This document shows, piece by piece, positions 62,268 to 64,000 of a stretch of 64,000 bases of DNA; position 1 is the first letter of the stretch, and each line of letters starts with the position of its first letter. Both the position numbers and the translations under genes were made by a program. The DNA comes from Candidatus Cohnella colombiensis (GTDB taxonomy: Bacteria; Bacillota; Bacilli; Paenibacillales; Paenibacillaceae): the NCBI GenBank assembly GCA_029203125.1, contig CP119317.1, positions 868,001 to 932,000 on the forward strand, read 5' to 3'. The notes under the pieces were generated by a model. It worked only from the letters and a program-made list of their open reading frames with translations. It made no database searches and was not told the DNA's origin.

Positions 62268-63614
62268 ATGAACTTGATGAAAAGCTGGTACGGCATACTC
62301 GTATTGGCATTGCCCTCGTTATTCGCATTTGCTACTCAGACACTAACTGGAACAATTAACCTCATTATGGTCGGTGATCTTGGATTTATCGTCATCGCAG
62401 TTGTGGGTGTCTCGAATATTATTATGTACAACGTATTCGCAATCTTCTCTGGTATAGGGCATTCCGTCAATTATTTAGTTGCCCAAAATTATGGAGCAGG
62501 CGAAATGCGTAAAGGAATGCAACGAACGAATCTTGCTTTACTTGTAAGTGTTGGAGTGGCCTTAATCATTGCGCTTGCTGGCTGGTTTGCAAGTGGCGCA
62601 GTATTACAGCTCACCGGAGGGTCAGCGGAGTTACTCTCCACCGGAAGCAAGTATCTAGAACTTCGATTTTATGCAATGTCTTTTGGTATAATAAGCTTTG
62701 TGTTTCATGGGTTTTTCCGAGGGATCGGAGATACTAGAACGTCGATGATCGTCTCGATCTTCTCTAATGTATTAATGATTGGATTAACTTATGGTCTCAC
62801 TTATGGACATTGGGGTTTACCTAATCTCGGCATCGTTGGTGCGGGCTATGCACTATTGATTGGCGAAGCTATTCAACTCGTTGTTTGTATGCTCGTATTC
62901 TGGGGACCGCTGAATCGTAAAGTTCCAACGCGTCAAATCGAGAAGCCAGACTGGAAGGAATTTAAACTCATTGCACACGAGAGTGGCAAGCTTGGGTTAC
63001 AAGAATTTTCAATGAGTGTGTCGATGTACATTTTCACTGTTTTCGTACTTACACTTGGAGATATGGCAGCTGCAGCGAATGAAGTTGCGCTGAGTGTCAT
63101 GGCATTCGGATTTATGCCTGCATTTGCATTCGGGTCGACAGCGACGATTCTCGTAGGTCAACAAATTGGACAGAAGCGCCCTGACTTGGCACGCAAGCTT
63201 GGAACACATACGGCGTTGTTAGGGTCGATCTTCTTACTTGCCCTAGGGACGGCTGAATTAATATGGGCTGACGATATCGCTAGAATATTTAGCAGTGATC
63301 CTGGTGTGTATGAACTCGCAGCAGAGTTAATTATGGTGTCCGCATATTTGCAATTGTTCGACGGTTTTTATAACTTCTATGCCGGTGGCTTAAGGGGTAT
63401 TGGTGACACGACATTCTTAATGCGGATTTCAATTGTACTCAGCTTTGCCATGTTCGTCCCATTAAGCTACGTGTTCGTTATCGTATTGGATTGGGGAAGC
63501 ATGGGAGCTTGGATTGCATTATATTCTTATATCGTTGTACTTGGACTAGCCGTCATGATCCGTTATTATCGAACAGACTTCAACTCGGTGAGCTTGAAGG
63601 AAGCGGTGGCTTAA
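62268..63614 (+). CDS. MATE family multidrug/cation efflux transporter
   Basis: 448 residues, about 12 hydrophobic helices in two halves. MATE features: FATQTLTGTINLIMVGDLG, FFRGIGDTRTSMIV and GGLRGIGDTTFLMR, with the paired GDTR/GDTT turns. ATG 62268 is preferred with GAAGGA 11 nt upstream; ATG 62256 abuts that site. Exports cationic compounds by Na+ or H+ antiport. Likely co-transcribed with the LytTR gene. Confidence 0.88.
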   Translation: MNLMKSWYGILVLALPSLFAFATQTLTGTINLIMVGDLGFIVIAVVGVSNIIMYNVFAIFSGIGHSVNYLVAQNYGAGEMRKGMQRTNLALLVSVGVALIIALAGWFASGAVLQLTGGSAELLSTGSKYLELRFYAMSFGIISFVFHGFFRGIGDTRTSMIVSIFSNVLMIGLTYGLTYGHWGLPNLGIVGAGYALLIGEAIQLVVCMLVFWGPLNRKVPTRQIEKPDWKEFKLIAHESGKLGLQEFSMSVSMYIFTVFVLTLGDMAAAANEVALSVMAFGFMPAFAFGSTATILVGQQIGQKRPDLARKLGTHTALLGSIFLLALGTAELIWADDIARIFSSDPGVYELAAELIMVSAYLQLFDGFYNFYAGGLRGIGDTTFLMRISIVLSFAMFVPLSYVFVIVLDWGSMGAWIALYSYIVVLGLAVMIRYYRTDFNSVSLKEAVA

Positions 63615-63640
63615 ATAAGAAGGGCAGTCTCTTGCTATTT

Positions 63641-63943
63641 GAGTGGTGGCAGAAATCTGGTGAAATAAGCCGAGAAAGTCGCACTAATCTGCGTGGTGGC
63701 GCGAAGCTGGTGAAATAAGCCGAGAAAGTCGCACTAATCTGCGTGGTGGCGCGAAGCTGGTGAAATAAGCCGAGAAAGTCGTACTAATCAGCGTAGTGGC
63801 GCGAATCTGGTGAAATAAGCCGAGAAAGTCGCATTAATCTGCGTGGTGGCGCGAATCTGGTGAAATAAGCCGAGAAAGTCGCACTAATCTGCGTGGTAGC
63901 GCGAATCTGGTGAAATAAGCCGAGAAAGTCGCATTAATCTGCG
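63641..63943. repeat. tandem array of 50-bp repeats
   Basis: TGAAATAAGCCGAGAAAGTC starts at 63661, 63711, 63761, 63811, 63861 and 63911, exactly 50 bp apart with no spacer, preceded by a partial unit (from 63641). Units differ at a few positions (CAC/TAC/CAT; AGCTGG versus ATCTGG). All frames contain stops in each unit, so it is not coding. There are no unique spacers, so it is not CRISPR. Confidence 0.95.
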
Positions 63944-63958
63944 TGGTGGCGGTAATCG

Positions 63959-64000
63959 AGAAATCGCGGTGCAGGGATAACCCCATTGTACCGCGATTTC
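63959..64000 (+). terminator. terminator after the 50-bp array
   Basis: GAAATCGCGGT / ACCGCGATTTC perfect 11-bp stem with an inner TGCAGGG...CCCCATTG; the expected T-run would fall at or past the window end. Confidence 0.7.

Noticed and set aside
63641..63943. CRISPR array
   Set aside because: Units are contiguous 50-bp copies without unique spacers; no cas genes in the window.

Overview
The window reads as chromosomal DNA of an endospore-forming, low-to-moderate GC Gram-positive bacterium, most likely Paenibacillaceae (Paenibacillus or a close relative). Reasons: the pheS-pheT-zapA-mutS2 neighbourhood, ytxC-thrS synteny, T-box and S-box leaders, LiaFSR, CotF-type coat proteins, a Spo0E-like phosphatase, PrkA, DUF3055, AbrB, strong AGGAGG ribosome binding sites and many intrinsic terminators. 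It is nearly all core genome: no transposase, integrase, prophage, CRISPR array, rRNA or tRNA gene was seen.

Layout. 1-6.7 kb: the end of a YcnI-like copper protein gene, then a Phe T-box and pheST, then zapA fused to an about 600-residue coiled coil. 6.7-8.7 kb (minus strand): an SDR epimerase whose catalytic Tyr is Phe, a CuA-type lipoprotein and YvlD. 8.8-13.2 kb: mutS2, DUF350, a 27-residue membrane peptide, a zinc-ribbon protein and cysK. 13.4-16.3 kb: two coat-type proteins, an Lrp/AsnC regulator with its aminotransferase (AlaR/AlaT-like), and a Spo0E-like protein. 16.4-21.8 kb: cobalamin adenosyltransferase, an RluA-type synthase, an ArsC/Spx-like protein, a second aminotransferase, a 5'-3' exonuclease and a phosphodiester glycosidase. 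21.8-24.5 kb: DUF3055, an HRDC protein, CorA.

24.6-28.3 kb is a methionine operon under a SAM riboswitch (acetyl-type metA, a MetI-like enzyme, a PatB-like lyase). 28.4-32.1 kb holds an EAL protein, mqnC (menaquinone) and a membrane GGDEF cyclase. 32.2-35.4 kb is ytxC and T-box-controlled thrS. 35.5-42.9 kb is an envelope-stress block: an ECF sigma factor, liaFSR, then htrA with an OmpR-type two-component pair. 43-49.6 kb is ispH, DUF2062, DAHP synthase, a GSI-beta type glutamine synthetase with a GlnR/TnrA-type box, serC, trmL and an AbrB-family regulator.

49.8-64 kb is the most accessory-looking part. It has a 2087-residue secreted protein with three carbohydrate-binding-like modules, two FN3 domains, about twelve Ig-like domains and a C-terminal Cys/His domain. 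It also has a PLP-fold protein that has lost its catalytic lysine, a Rieske-DUF2161 pair, prkA, a 7-TM protein paired with a LytTR regulator, a MATE pump, and a tandem array of 50-bp repeats ending in a terminator at the window edge.

The best candidates for something undescribed are the large secreted protein, the ZapA-coiled-coil fusion, the lysine-less PLP protein, the membrane/LytTR pair and the 50-bp array. All functions are read from sequence motifs by eye; no database search was run.
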